Shown here in pieces: positions 1-7,935 of a stretch of 47,508 bases of DNA. The position numbers and the translations under genes were made by a program. The stretch comes from an uncultured bacterium. Lineage in GTDB: Bacteria; UBP6; UBA1177. Below the pieces are notes generated by a model, which had not been told where the DNA came from, searched no databases, and saw nothing but the letters and a program-made list of their open reading frames with translations. Location: the NCBI GenBank assembly GCA_905235605.1, contig CAJOMF010000005.1, positions 1 to 47,508 on the forward strand. The letters are read 5' to 3'. The first letter of the stretch is position 1, and each line of letters opens with the position of its first letter.

Positions 1-96
1 GGCTATAATGACGACGAATACTTTTTCTTAAAACTTATTGATATGAGCAGACACGGACATGAACAAAATCTTTTATCCCACACAAAATGTGACTGA
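1..96 (+). CDS. 3' end of an unidentified CDS (partial)
   Basis: Frame 1 is open from the first base to a TGA at 94-96 and encodes 31 residues ending HGHEQNLLSHTKCD. The composition looks protein-like, and the reading ends 15 bases before the convergent stop of the nucleotidyltransferase gene, which is a common spacing for convergent real genes. No family can be recognised from so short a tail. It could also be a chance open frame. Confidence 0.4.
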   Translation, partial: GYNDDEYFFLKLIDMSRHGHEQNLLSHTKCD

Positions 97-111
97 ACCG
101 TGAAAAAAGAA

Positions 112-1143
112 TCAGCAGTAGATTTTCCCGTTCTTTCCGTAGATCACTCTTGTTCCGTCGGCACCTGGAAGGTAAACGGCATTGGAAAGGTCGTGGTCTG
201 CCGTAAGAACTGCGCCGTCACCTGCAATGAGGTTCGGTCCGAGAACGATCTCGCTGCTTTTTTCGATATCGCAGTTGTTGCCTATAACTATCGGCGGTTC
301 CTGCTTGATCGGCGGGAAGTTCAGTTTTTTGCCGAGCGCTACGAAAAAGTCTTCGTTTTTACTGCTGCCGAAATCTTCGTATTTTGTGTGGTAGTAGTCG
401 CCGAAAATGTCGGTGTCGTCAAAAAATTTGAGCGGAAGCGTGCGCAGAAGTTCGAACGAACAGTCAAGATAGCCGTCGGGCGTTCCCATATCCCACCAGT
501 TTCCTTTGATGTAAAAGGCGTTGAGGTTCCTTCCTGATTTTACCGCCCGTTTGTAGACGTAGCTCGTGATCGAAACGAAGCATCCTTTCGGAATAAATTC
601 GAGAAGCTGCGGATTTATGACGTGGATCCCTGTGAAAAGTGCGTTTCCTTCGGGGATCGTGTCGTAAATCGATTCGTTGAGCATCCTGACGATCTTGTTT
701 CCGTCAACGCGGATGACTGCGCGCGGATCGTTCTGCGATGCCGGAAGTATGCCCAGAGTTGCCAGAGAATCGGAACGGTTGTGGCTTTCGATCATCTTGT
801 CAAGGTCGAAGTTGAAGATCGTGTCGGAATTTATGACGACGAAAGGCTCTTTTTTTACGAAAGGTTCCATCGAAGCGATCGCGCCGCCGGTGCCAAGGAT
901 CTCGCTTTCAGGCAGATATTCGATGGTGACGCCGTATCTGCTGCCGTTTCCGAGCGCTTTGGCTATCTTTTCACCGTGGGAATGAAGGTTGATATAGATT
1001 TCCTTTATCCCGTAGTGCTTGAGAAAATAGATGTTGTATTCTATCGTCGGGCGGTTCAGGACAGGAATGAGCGGTTTCGGGATGCTGTCTGTTATCGGAG
1101 CCATCCTGGTCCCGAAACCTGCGGCTAAAATCAGTGCTTTCAC
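112..1143 (-). CDS. murU: MurU-like sugar-phosphate nucleotidyltransferase
   Basis: This is a 343-residue NTP-transferase of the MurU / mannose-1-phosphate guanylyltransferase type. The N-terminus carries the nucleotide-binding signature LAAGFGTRMAPITDSIPKP at about residues 6-24. GTGGAI and the metal-binding INSD motif follow. With the AmgK-like kinase next to it, the likely role is converting MurNAc-1-phosphate plus UTP to UDP-MurNAc in peptidoglycan recycling. The start is GTG, overlapping the kinase stop by four bases (GTGA), so the two are translationally coupled. Known MurU is about 220 residues, whereas this protein has an extra ~120-residue C-terminal part. A GDP-mannose or similar pyrophosphorylase is therefore a real alternative. 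Confidence 0.8.
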   Translation of the reverse strand: MKALILAAGFGTRMAPITDSIPKPLIPVLNRPTIEYNIYFLKHYGIKEIYINLHSHGEKIAKALGNGSRYGVTIEYLPESEILGTGGAIASMEPFVKKEPFVVINSDTIFNFDLDKMIESHNRSDSLATLGILPASQNDPRAVIRVDGNKIVRMLNESIYDTIPEGNALFTGIHVINPQLLEFIPKGCFVSITSYVYKRAVKSGRNLNAFYIKGNWWDMGTPDGYLDCSFELLRTLPLKFFDDTDIFGDYYHTKYEDFGSSKNEDFFVALGKKLNFPPIKQEPPIVIGNNCDIEKSSEIVLGPNLIAGDGAVLTADHDLSNAVYLPGADGTRVIYGKNGKIYC

Positions 1144-2183
1144 TTTGCTCTCCCGTTGTCAAATTCAGGAATATAGGGCGCCAGAAGCTCCAGGATCTTG
1201 AAAAGTTCAAGCTTTATCAGTGCGTCTTTCACATAGCCGAGAGTAGGCAGGATGTAGGGGACGAACCACTCTTTTCCTTTTACCTGATTGAGATAGACGA
1301 ATCTTCCCGCGTCTTTCATCTTGCGCTGCAGAGTCTGGATGTAGAAAGCGTGCTCGAACGAATCGTAATCGTTGAAAAATTCGTGCATAACGCCGTTCGT
1401 GTCCCAGAAATAGGAAAGAAGCGACGAAAGTTCATCTGCCGAAAGTGTGACGTAAGAATCGCGCAGCAGCGAAACAAGGTCGTAAACCGCAGGTGCCGTC
1501 AGGGCGTCCTGAAAGTCGATGAGATATTTAGTGTCATCTTTGACCATGATGTTTTTCGACTGGAAATCCCTGTGTGAAAAGAAGTAGGGCAGGTTGTAAA
1601 GCTCTTTCGAAATTTTCGTGCAGTATTTTTCAAGTTTCGGCCAAAGATTTTTGTAGGGAATTGCGTAAACCCTTTTTGCGATCATATATTCGTAAAAATG
1701 GTAGAACTCGTCCATGAAAAGTTTGGTCGTGAATTTTCTTTTATCGGCAGGAGTGTCGTATTTAGTGCGGTCGTAAAGTTTTTTCTGAGTGTCGGTGAGC
1801 AGATCGAGCGCATCTTTTATGTATGTGAACTTGTTCCTTTTATCGTTTTCTATCTGTTTGAAAAGGGTGGTGTCGCCCAGATCTTCGAGGAGCATCGCCT
1901 TCTGTTCGGGAATGACGGCAAGAATTTCAGGCACATTCACTCCGATGCCGCTCAAAAAATCGCGGATCGCCATGAAGTCCGTGAATGAATCGCCCCGCCC
2001 GAATTCGCCGGGCTTGATATTTGCGACTTTCATCATTACGACAGTCGTGTCTTCAAAGCGGATGCGGCAGTAAGACCTGCCCGAAGCATCGCCGAAAAGG
2101 GGTTCTACAAAAAAATCGAGAACTTTTCTTCCTTTGTAAATGTTCAGAAGCTGATAAGCCAGAAAATCGGTTTCGTAGTTCAT
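1140..2183 (-). CDS. amgK: AmgK-like N-acetylmuramate/N-acetylglucosamine kinase (APH fold)
   Basis: This 347-residue protein belongs to the aminoglycoside-phosphotransferase-like kinases. The catalytic HRDFQSKNIM loop and the metal-binding LIDFQDA motif are followed by YDLVSLLRDSYV. That motif set is typical of AmgK, the anomeric kinase that makes MurNAc-1-P or GlcNAc-1-P. The N-terminal FGDASGRSYCRI segment fits the glycine-rich nucleotide loop. It is encoded between a membrane protein (TAATG, one-base overlap) and the MurU-like transferase (GTGA overlap). The pair reconstitutes the AmgK-MurU bypass known from Pseudomonas, which recycles cell-wall sugar without de novo MurA/MurB. Function is inferred from motif plus neighbour. 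Confidence 0.8.
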   Translation of the reverse strand: MNYETDFLAYQLLNIYKGRKVLDFFVEPLFGDASGRSYCRIRFEDTTVVMMKVANIKPGEFGRGDSFTDFMAIRDFLSGIGVNVPEILAVIPEQKAMLLEDLGDTTLFKQIENDKRNKFTYIKDALDLLTDTQKKLYDRTKYDTPADKRKFTTKLFMDEFYHFYEYMIAKRVYAIPYKNLWPKLEKYCTKISKELYNLPYFFSHRDFQSKNIMVKDDTKYLIDFQDALTAPAVYDLVSLLRDSYVTLSADELSSLLSYFWDTNGVMHEFFNDYDSFEHAFYIQTLQRKMKDAGRFVYLNQVKGKEWFVPYILPTLGYVKDALIKLELFKILELLAPYIPEFDNGRAK

Positions 2184-2794
2184 TATTTTGTCTCCAGCTG
2201 GTCGTAAAATTCATAAATTACCGAGAAAAAATAGGGTGTTGTAAGCGCACCGGCAATGAATCCCAGAGGCATGAAAAGCTGTGCGAGAAGAACTGTCAGT
2301 GCGGCGGAAGCATAAAAAATCAGGGAAAAAAGAAAAAGCGGAAGTCTGTATCCGTTTCCTTCGCGAAGGCTCTCCCACATTGCGTCAACGGCGAATGTCT
2401 GTTTGCGCGCCGTGATGAAAAAAGTGAACATGAAAACGCTGAAAAGAGCGACCGAAGGGACTACTGCGGCAGCAAAACCGATAACGAGCAGCGGAAAAAG
2501 AAGGATCGAAATCAGAAATCCGTTTTTGAAGCAGCCGAGAAGGAGTTTTGCCGAAGAAAAAGTGTCGTTTTTCATCCCTTTTGAAGCACATACGACCGAA
2601 TTAGCAAGAAGGATCATCAGAAATCCTTCGAAAATCAGTGTCAGGATCACTCCGGCGGTTATACTGAAATGGAAAAAAACAGGGGGAACTGTGATTGCCG
2701 CGCCCCAGCCGGCAAGTTTCGTAAAATTAGATTTGTACTGGATCCAGCCCTGCTCGAAAGCTCCTACAAAATCAAGCCTTTCTGTTTTCCGCAT
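2183..2794 (-). CDS. polytopic membrane protein of unknown function
   Basis: The protein has about 203 residues from the chosen start at 2794, which has a GGGAGG ribosome site six bases upstream. An upstream in-frame ATG at 2839 lacks one and falls close to the predicted promoter. It begins with a soluble stretch (DFVGAFEQGWIQYKSNF) and then has about five or six hydrophobic segments. The form resembles DUF4013 or other glycerophosphodiesterase-membrane-domain-like proteins, but I cannot assign a family firmly. It is the first gene of the transcript with amgK and murU. A role in cell-wall sugar handling is possible, by neighbourhood only. Confidence 0.7.
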   Translation of the reverse strand: MRKTERLDFVGAFEQGWIQYKSNFTKLAGWGAAITVPPVFFHFSITAGVILTLIFEGFLMILLANSVVCASKGMKNDTFSSAKLLLGCFKNGFLISILLFPLLVIGFAAAVVPSVALFSVFMFTFFITARKQTFAVDAMWESLREGNGYRLPLFLFSLIFYASAALTVLLAQLFMPLGFIAGALTTPYFFSVIYEFYDQLETK

Positions 2795-2842
2795 TACTTC
2801 CTCCCCGCGAACAGACAGCGCACAAAAAAGCAAAAACACCTT

Positions 2843-2870
2843 ATTCTATTGATTTTTTTTTATAAGGCAA
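2843..2870 (-). promoter_or_regulatory. candidate sigma70-type promoter for the membrane protein-amgK-murU operon
   Basis: On the minus strand TTGCCT (2870-2865) and TAGAAT (2848-2843) are separated by 16 bases. The -10 box matches five of six consensus positions, and the start codon at 2794 lies about 49 bases downstream. The 16-base spacer is shared with several other candidate promoters here. Confidence 0.5.
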
Positions 2871-2887
2871 AAAGTGGATGTATTTTG

Positions 2888-2907
2888 TGCCTGTGGTTTG
2901 ACAGGCA
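2888..2907 (-). terminator. hairpin downstream of the nucleoside transporter
   Basis: TGCCTGT and ACAGGCA form a perfect 7-bp stem with a 6-base loop, 19 bases past the transporter stop. No clean T-tract follows on the minus strand, so this is a weak or factor-assisted terminator at best. Confidence 0.35.
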
Positions 2908-2925
2908 GAAGGGCGAAGGGGAGGC

Positions 2926-4119
2926 CTAGACCAGTATCCCCGCGATGTTTGCGGTGAGAAGGCACGCGAAGGTGCCGCCGATAAGAGCTTTGATGCCAAG
3001 AGATGCGATCTCGCTCCTTCTTTCGGGGATCATTGCACCGATCCCACCCAAAAGTATCGCGATCGAGCCGAAGTTGGAAAATCCGCAGAGGGCGTAAATC
3101 GAAATGACGGTGCTTCTTTCGGAAAGCATGGTAGAGGCGTCGGCATTCATTTTGGCAAGCGAATCGTAGGCGATGAACTCGTTGAGGACTGTTTTCTGTC
3201 CGAGCAGAGTGCCGACCTGCGAGGTTTCCTCCCACGGAACGCCCATGAGAAATGCGAGAGGCTTGAATATCCAGCCGAGGATCTCTTCCATGGATGTACC
3301 GAAAAGGGAAAAAACGTAGTTGAACATCGCGACGAATGCGATGAACGAAACGAGCATCGCAACGACGTTTATCGCAAGGAAAACGCCTTCACCGGCTCCT
3401 CTTGCTGCCGCGTCGATTGCATTTTTGTCGGTGACTTCGATCTTTATCCCGCTCTGGGAAACTGTCTGCGGCGTTCCGGTCTCGGGAACCATTATTTTAG
3501 CCATGACTATTGCAGCGGGAGCACTCATTACGCTTGCCGCGATAAGGTGTCCGGCATCGATCCCCATCTGGATGTAAGCCGCGAGAACTCCGCCTGCAAC
3601 TGTTGCCAAGCCGCCTGTCATAAGGCACATGAGCTCGCTTCTCGTCATGTTTTTGATGTAGGGTTTGATGATAAGTGGTGCTTCGGTCTGACCGATGAAG
3701 ATGTTTGCGGCCGCCGAAAGGCTTTCTGCGCCGCTTGTTTTAAGGACTTTTACGAAGATCCACGCAAAAATGCGGACAAAAAACTGCAGGATCCCGAAGT
3801 AGTAGAGAACTGCGAAAAGAGACGAAAAGAAGATTATCGTCGGAAGGACGGAAAGGGCAAACGAGAACTTGTCGAGCAGGCCGCCGAAAACGAATTCCGA
3901 ACCTGCAGTCGTGAAACTCGTGATTTTCGTGAAACATTTGTTGAGAAAGTCGAAAATGGCCTTTCCCGGCGAAGTCTTAAGGACGAAAAAAGCGAATAAA
4001 AACTGGACGATGATGCCGTAAGCGACGATCTTGAAGTCTACTTTCTTACGATTTTCGCTTAAGAGCCACGCAATGAAAATGAAAACCAAGATCCCGAGCA
4101 AACTGATAAAGCGGTACAT
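2926..4119 (-). CDS. nupC: NupC/CNT-family concentrative nucleoside transporter
   Basis: This 397-residue protein has the usual length of bacterial CNT transporters. The N-terminus has three hydrophobic helices. The family hallmark GQTEAPLIIKPYI (nucleoside-binding first hairpin) is followed by LMTGGLATVAGGVLAAYI and, in the second repeat, LNEFIAYDSL. It should import nucleosides by sodium or proton symport through the inner membrane. Only 14 bases separate its start from the ROK kinase stop, so the two are probably co-transcribed. The substrate cannot be told from sequence. Confidence 0.92.
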   Translation of the reverse strand: MYRFISLLGILVFIFIAWLLSENRKKVDFKIVAYGIIVQFLFAFFVLKTSPGKAIFDFLNKCFTKITSFTTAGSEFVFGGLLDKFSFALSVLPTIIFFSSLFAVLYYFGILQFFVRIFAWIFVKVLKTSGAESLSAAANIFIGQTEAPLIIKPYIKNMTRSELMCLMTGGLATVAGGVLAAYIQMGIDAGHLIAASVMSAPAAIVMAKIMVPETGTPQTVSQSGIKIEVTDKNAIDAAARGAGEGVFLAINVVAMLVSFIAFVAMFNYVFSLFGTSMEEILGWIFKPLAFLMGVPWEETSQVGTLLGQKTVLNEFIAYDSLAKMNADASTMLSERSTVISIYALCGFSNFGSIAILLGGIGAMIPERRSEIASLGIKALIGGTFACLLTANIAGILV

Positions 4120-4133
4120 TTTATTCTCCTGTT

Positions 4134-5015
4134 TTAATCAAAAAGCAGCTCTACTGCGCCGACAGCACCTGAATCGGTATGCAGTGCGGCACGGACTATT
4201 TTCACGTTTTCTGCAGCGATCGAAAAGGCCGACGCTGCGACTTTTTTCCGTATCGGCTCTAAGATCAGGTCGCCCAGCTGCGAAACTCCGCCTCCGACAA
4301 CGATTATCTGCGGATTGAGAAGAGTCGTGACGTTTGCCAGAAATGTTCCGATCCCGTCAGTCATATATTCGACAGCCTTTTTTGCGCCAGGATCATTTTT
4401 CTCAACAAGTTCAGTAAGTTGCGGTGTCGGAATCCCGAAAAGTCTTTCGATTGCAGGACCTGCAAAACCGGTTTCAAAAATCGAGCCGTCTAAAAGTCTC
4501 ATCCTGCCGAATTCTCCTGCTGCGCCGTCTGCACCGTGGTAGATTTTTCCGTTCGTGATTATCGCTGCTCCGATTCCTGTGCTTACTGTGATGTAAAAAA
4601 CGTGATCAAAGCCTTTTGCCGCGCCGAGCCTCGTTTCGGCAAGTCCAGCGACACGTGCATCGTTTTCGACTTTGACAGGAACGTTCCAGCGTTCGTTGAG
4701 CATTTTTCTCACTTCGATATTTTTCCAGCCTGCAAGGTTCGGGCAGTCGTAGACGAGCCCTTTTTCGTGGTTTACAGGCCCCGGAACGCCGATCCCGATC
4801 CCCGAAAGTTCATTCGGCGTGATGTTGATGTCTTTGCACGATATCTCAAGTGATTTAACAATGTTATCCATCACAACTCCGACTCCGCGCGAAGCCTCCG
4901 TCGGTATTTTCGTCTTAGCCAGAACATTCCTTTCGGCGTCTTCGATCACTGTCAGGATTTTCGTTCCGCCGAGATCGATCCCTGCGTAAAAACCTTTTTT
5001 GTTTTCGTTCTTCAT
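4134..5015 (-). CDS. ROK-family sugar kinase (glucokinase-like)
   Basis: About 293 residues from the ATG at 5015, which has GGAG seven bases upstream; the longer reading from 5033 lacks a ribosome site. The phosphate loop GIDLGGTK is at residues 12-19, the catalytic Asp lies in VENDARVAGLAE, and STGIGAAII forms the second nucleotide loop. It probably phosphorylates glucose or an N-acetylated hexose with ATP. The usual ROK zinc site (CxCGxxGCxE, after the GEIGH motif) is missing: the equivalent stretch reads AAGEFGRMRLLDGSIFETGF with no cysteines, and the GH histidine is replaced by Arg. It may therefore be a diverged ROK enzyme with a different substrate. It is upstream of the nucleoside transporter. 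Confidence 0.85.
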   Translation of the reverse strand: MKNENKKGFYAGIDLGGTKILTVIEDAERNVLAKTKIPTEASRGVGVVMDNIVKSLEISCKDINITPNELSGIGIGVPGPVNHEKGLVYDCPNLAGWKNIEVRKMLNERWNVPVKVENDARVAGLAETRLGAAKGFDHVFYITVSTGIGAAIITNGKIYHGADGAAGEFGRMRLLDGSIFETGFAGPAIERLFGIPTPQLTELVEKNDPGAKKAVEYMTDGIGTFLANVTTLLNPQIIVVGGGVSQLGDLILEPIRKKVAASAFSIAAENVKIVRAALHTDSGAVGAVELLFD

Positions 5016-5084
5016 AACTGCTCCAAAAATCAAAATCTGCCTATTGTAGCCGGATTTTTCAAAAAAGCGAGAAGTGTTTCAGAG

Positions 5085-5507
5085 TTAGGCGATCGCAAAA
5101 CCGAGTTCTGCCGAGCAGACCGTTTCGCCGTTTATTTCTGCGTGCGCGGCGCCTCTGCCGATATTGTGCCTGAACGAAATGAGTTCGACGTAAAGTTCAA
5201 GATTGTCGCCCGGAACGACTTTTCTGCGGAATTTCGCGTTGTCGATCGATGTAAAATAAACTTTTTTGCCGCGGTATTTCTCAATGCTCAGGATCAGCAC
5301 TGCTCCGAGCTGTGCCATCGATTCTATGATTAAAACTCCGGGCATGACGGGCTCGTCCGGAAAGTGTCCGCGGAAAAAATCTTCGTTTCCGGTAAGAGTT
5401 TTCAAGCCTTTGGCCGATTTTTCAGGCTCAACTATTTCGGCACTGTCGATCATTAAAAAAGGATCTCTGTGCGGGATTATTTTGATGATTTCTTCTTTAT
5501 TCAGCAT
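5085..5507 (-). CDS. fabZ: 3-hydroxyacyl-[acyl-carrier-protein] dehydratase FabZ
   Basis: This 140-residue hotdog-fold protein has the length of FabZ. The N-terminal IIPHRDPFLMID segment, the catalytic His48 in RGHFPDEPVMPG and Glu62 in IIESMAQLG are all present. It dehydrates 3-hydroxyacyl-ACP to trans-2-enoyl-ACP in fatty acid elongation. Its start overlaps the ankyrin gene stop by one base (TAATG), an unusual partner, since fabZ usually lies with lpxD/lpxA. No lipid A genes are near. Confidence 0.93.
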   Translation of the reverse strand: MLNKEEIIKIIPHRDPFLMIDSAEIVEPEKSAKGLKTLTGNEDFFRGHFPDEPVMPGVLIIESMAQLGAVLILSIEKYRGKKVYFTSIDNAKFRRKVVPGDNLELYVELISFRHNIGRGAAHAEINGETVCSAELGFAIA

Positions 5508-6616
5508 TACTTTTTGAGCAGCATCGTTATGTAGGCCAGATCTTTTTCTTCAGCGATGTCAAGGGCGGTTTTGCCGTCCTTCCCTGCGATGTATTTGTCG
5601 GCTCCTTTTTCAAGAAGGTCTTTCACGACGTCTCCGAGTCCCATCTGGACTGCATAGATGAGTGCTGTTTTTCCGGCATCGTCTGTGATGTTGAGATCCT
5701 GACGGAATTTGGCTATCGAGCGGATGAAACGCCTGTCTTTCGTGAAAATCGCGATCATCAGGGCGGTGCGGCCTTTCGCATATTTGAAGTTGAAGTCGCC
5801 CAAAGCGCCGTTTTTAAGGAGTTCCTGAGCCAGTTTTATCTTGTTCGAAGCGAGGCAGTACATCAGGATCGTGTAGCCTTTGCTGTTTTTGAAGTTTACG
5901 TCTGCATTTTTTTCAAGGAGAAGTTTGAGCATCGCCTTGTCGTTGTTCCTTATCGCCACGAAAAGCGGCGGTTCGCCCGATTCGTTCTTGAGGTTGGGGT
6001 CGACTCCTTTGTTGAGCAGCGCACGGGCTTTTGAGACATTTCCCGTTTCGACTGCGATTATGAAATCGTGCGGCTGCGTCTCGTAAGCCCCGAGCATTTT
6101 GATTATCTGTTTGTTTCTGCCCGACATTGCGTAGTTGAGGGCGTTCATCCCCTTGCTGTCGGCATCGAGCGGGTTTGCTTTTGCCTTGAGCGCTCTGTTC
6201 ACGAGTTCGAGATCGCCCGCTTCTGCCGCGTACATGAGGACACTTTTGCCCGATTTGTCTTTTGCCGTGAGAGAAGCACGTGATTTAAGCAGAAAGTTCA
6301 CGACCTTTTTGTTTTTTGCAGAAATCGCGTGCATGAGCGCGGTCTTTCCGTCCGGACCCGCAATGTTGATTTTAACGCCTTTGCGGAGAAAAACGTCGAT
6401 CATGTAGATGTTTCCGCCGCTTACTGCGGTAATGAAGTAAGGCCAGCCGTCTTCGTCCACGCCGTTCACGTCGGCACCCGCTTTAACGGCGTTGCGCGCC
6501 TTTTCTACATTCATTGATTGAACTGCAAAAAACAGCCTGTTGTTTGCCTGCTGGTCGGCAAACAGAGCCGAACCGAAAGCAAAAAGGATAAAAAATGTCA
6601 GAAAAAATCTTTTCAC
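5507..6616 (-). CDS. exported ankyrin-repeat protein
   Basis: This 369-residue protein starts at GTG (6616). It has a classic signal peptide (MKRFFLTFFILFAFGSALFA) followed by about ten ankyrin repeats that fill the rest of the chain, with recurring G-ADVN, DKSGKSVLMYAAEAG and KTALIYAVQMG signatures. It should be a periplasmic or secreted protein-binding solenoid with no catalytic domain. It is co-transcribed with fabZ through a one-base overlap. The ligand is unknown, and a link with FabZ is positional only. Confidence 0.85.
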   Translation of the reverse strand: MKRFFLTFFILFAFGSALFADQQANNRLFFAVQSMNVEKARNAVKAGADVNGVDEDGWPYFITAVSGGNIYMIDVFLRKGVKINIAGPDGKTALMHAISAKNKKVVNFLLKSRASLTAKDKSGKSVLMYAAEAGDLELVNRALKAKANPLDADSKGMNALNYAMSGRNKQIIKMLGAYETQPHDFIIAVETGNVSKARALLNKGVDPNLKNESGEPPLFVAIRNNDKAMLKLLLEKNADVNFKNSKGYTILMYCLASNKIKLAQELLKNGALGDFNFKYAKGRTALMIAIFTKDRRFIRSIAKFRQDLNITDDAGKTALIYAVQMGLGDVVKDLLEKGADKYIAGKDGKTALDIAEEKDLAYITMLLKK

Positions 6617-6656
6617 AGCCTGACCCCGCAGAGAACATAAAAAACAGAAACGGGCG

Positions 6657-6684
6657 AGTATATAAAAAACTGAAATTCAGGCAA
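6657..6684 (-). promoter_or_regulatory. candidate promoter for the ankyrin-fabZ operon
   Basis: On the minus strand TTGCCT (6684-6679) and TATACT (6662-6657) are spaced by 16 bases, about 40 bases before the GTG start. The -10 box matches five of six consensus bases. Confidence 0.5.
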
Positions 6685-6750
6685 ATTTTCAGATGATTTT
6701 ATGAAAACATCAAAAAATCCGCCTGAAACATGGTTGAGGTAAAATAGGCA

Positions 6751-6772
6751 GTAAAATTTACCGCTAAATTTA
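6751..6772. promoter_or_regulatory. palindromic sites upstream of the toxin-antitoxin promoter
   Basis: GTAAA-A-TTTAC (6751-6761) and TAAATTTA (6765-6772) lie just upstream of the -35 box. Phd/YefM antitoxins normally repress their own operon at short palindromes, so these are operator candidates. AT-rich palindromes also arise by chance. Confidence 0.3.
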
Positions 6773-6783
6773 TGGAAAAATTC

Positions 6784-6811
6784 TTGCCAAAATGTGTTCT
6801 GAAAGTATAAT
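6784..6811 (+). promoter_or_regulatory. promoter of the toxin-antitoxin operon
   Basis: TTGCCA (6784-6789), a 16-base spacer and a perfect TATAAT (6806-6811). The antitoxin ATG at 6841 follows 29 bases later, behind GGGAGG. Confidence 0.65.
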
Positions 6812-6840
6812 TCACCGTATTTTTGTCTTGGGAGGTAAAG

Positions 6841-7101
6841 ATGCCGAATATCAAACCGATATCCGATTTAAAAAACTACACGGCGATAGTCAATCAAATT
6901 AGTTACGGCAACAGGATTTATCTTACAAAAAACGGTCTGGGAATGTATGCGCTGATCGACATGAAGGAATTGGATGATCTCGATAAACAGAAGGTTTTGC
7001 TGCAGCTTATGACAAAGCTGAACGATTCAAAAAGATCCGTTGCCGAAGAAGGAACAGTTTCGATCGAAGAACTTGAAGCCGAATTAGGAATCCGCACATG
7101 A
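6841..7101 (+). CDS. Phd/YefM-family antitoxin
   Basis: 86 residues from the ATG at 6841, chosen because GGGAGG lies six bases upstream; the longer reading from 6823 starts before it. The N-terminus (ISDLKNYTAIVNQI) and TKNGLGMYALIDMKELDDL match the Phd/YefM fold: a DNA-binding N-terminal half, then an acidic helical tail (EEGTVSIEELEAELG) that would wrap the toxin. It should neutralise the downstream ParE-like toxin and repress the operon. The stop overlaps the toxin start (ATGA, 7098-7101). Confidence 0.85.
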   Translation: MPNIKPISDLKNYTAIVNQISYGNRIYLTKNGLGMYALIDMKELDDLDKQKVLLQLMTKLNDSKRSVAEEGTVSIEELEAELGIRT

Positions 7102-7442
7102 TTTATAAAGTCGAATTCTCTCAAATAGTCCGGCAGAAAATGAAAATCCTCAAAATGTATTTAAATGAACAATTCGGAGCGGAAACTGCTCAAAAGATTT
7201 TGAAACAGATTATGGAATCTGCAAGAAATCTGGCTGTTTATCCTCAACAGGGAATAAGAATATCGTCGCTTTTCGATGTTGATACAGATTTCCGCTGTCT
7301 TTATGTCAAACACAACTATCTCTTTTATTACATCGATGACAACAAAGTGATTGTGTCGGAAATGTTCGATGAAAGAGAAGATTTCATGTTCAAACTTTTC
7401 GGAATAAAAAGCGTGTCGGATTCTGAGGATGATTTAAAATGA
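7098..7442 (+). CDS. RelE/ParE-family toxin
   Basis: This 114-residue protein has the RelE/ParE layout: two N-terminal helices (KVEFSQIVRQKMKILKMYLNEQFG), then SARNLAVYPQQG, and a beta-sheet core with DFRCLYVKHNYLFYYIDDNKVIVSEMFDERED. This is closer to the ParE/YoeB-like plasmid-stabilisation group than to classical RelE. Gyrase poisoning or ribosome-dependent mRNA cleavage are the two family activities, and sequence alone does not decide. It ends one base from the convergent stop of the lipoprotein gene. Confidence 0.82.
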   Translation: MIYKVEFSQIVRQKMKILKMYLNEQFGAETAQKILKQIMESARNLAVYPQQGIRISSLFDVDTDFRCLYVKHNYLFYYIDDNKVIVSEMFDEREDFMFKLFGIKSVSDSEDDLK

Positions 7443-7443
7443 A

Positions 7444-7848
7444 TCAAAGAATCAAAAGAGCAGGATCTTCTCTTATGCAGTCGGTATGCGGATCGACAGA
7501 ATAGGTCTTGCAGCCGGCAAGTTTTTCCATTTTAAGACTTTTCGGAATAAAATCGGGACATTCTACTGTTTTGTCATTGGAATCGCGGCATTCATCTTTG
7601 TTGAAAACGAGTTCCAGTTTCATCATCTCCGAAACCGCTTTTTCGATGACTTCGGGAATCACGTTGCTTCCTTTGTAGTAATCGTCTTCGGCGATTTTTT
7701 TAAAGCAGGTGTCCGAAACATTTTTCGTGAAGGAATTGACTCCGTAGGAATGTGCGGTCGTGCACGAGCTAGAACCGTTGCCGCAGCCGGCAGAAACAAA
7801 AACAAGGGCGGCAGTCAGAAACGCGGAGAAAAACAATTTTTTGAACAT
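7444..7848 (-). CDS. small lipoprotein of unknown function
   Basis: 134 residues from the ATG at 7848, which follows GGAGG; the longer reading to 7941 crosses the predicted promoter. MFKKLFFSAFLTAALVFVSAGC is a lipoprotein signal with SAGC as lipobox. The mature part is short and cysteine-containing (SSSCTTAHSYG, DTCFKKI, ECPDF, AGCKTY), suggesting disulfides in the periplasm. No family was recognised. Confidence 0.75.
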   Translation of the reverse strand: MFKKLFFSAFLTAALVFVSAGCGNGSSSCTTAHSYGVNSFTKNVSDTCFKKIAEDDYYKGSNVIPEVIEKAVSEMMKLELVFNKDECRDSNDKTVECPDFIPKSLKMEKLAGCKTYSVDPHTDCIREDPALLIL

Positions 7849-7881
7849 ATCAGCCTCCAAAAAACAAAAAACAAACAAAAA

Positions 7882-7909
7882 ATGATACGCTTTTTTGAAA
7901 ATTGTGCAA
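7882..7909 (-). promoter_or_regulatory. candidate promoter for the small lipoprotein
   Basis: On the minus strand TTGCAC (7909-7904), a 16-base spacer and TATCAT (7887-7882), 34 bases before the start codon. Confidence 0.55.
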
Positions 7910-7935
7910 GCGAAAAATTTTCGTTTCCGATAACC

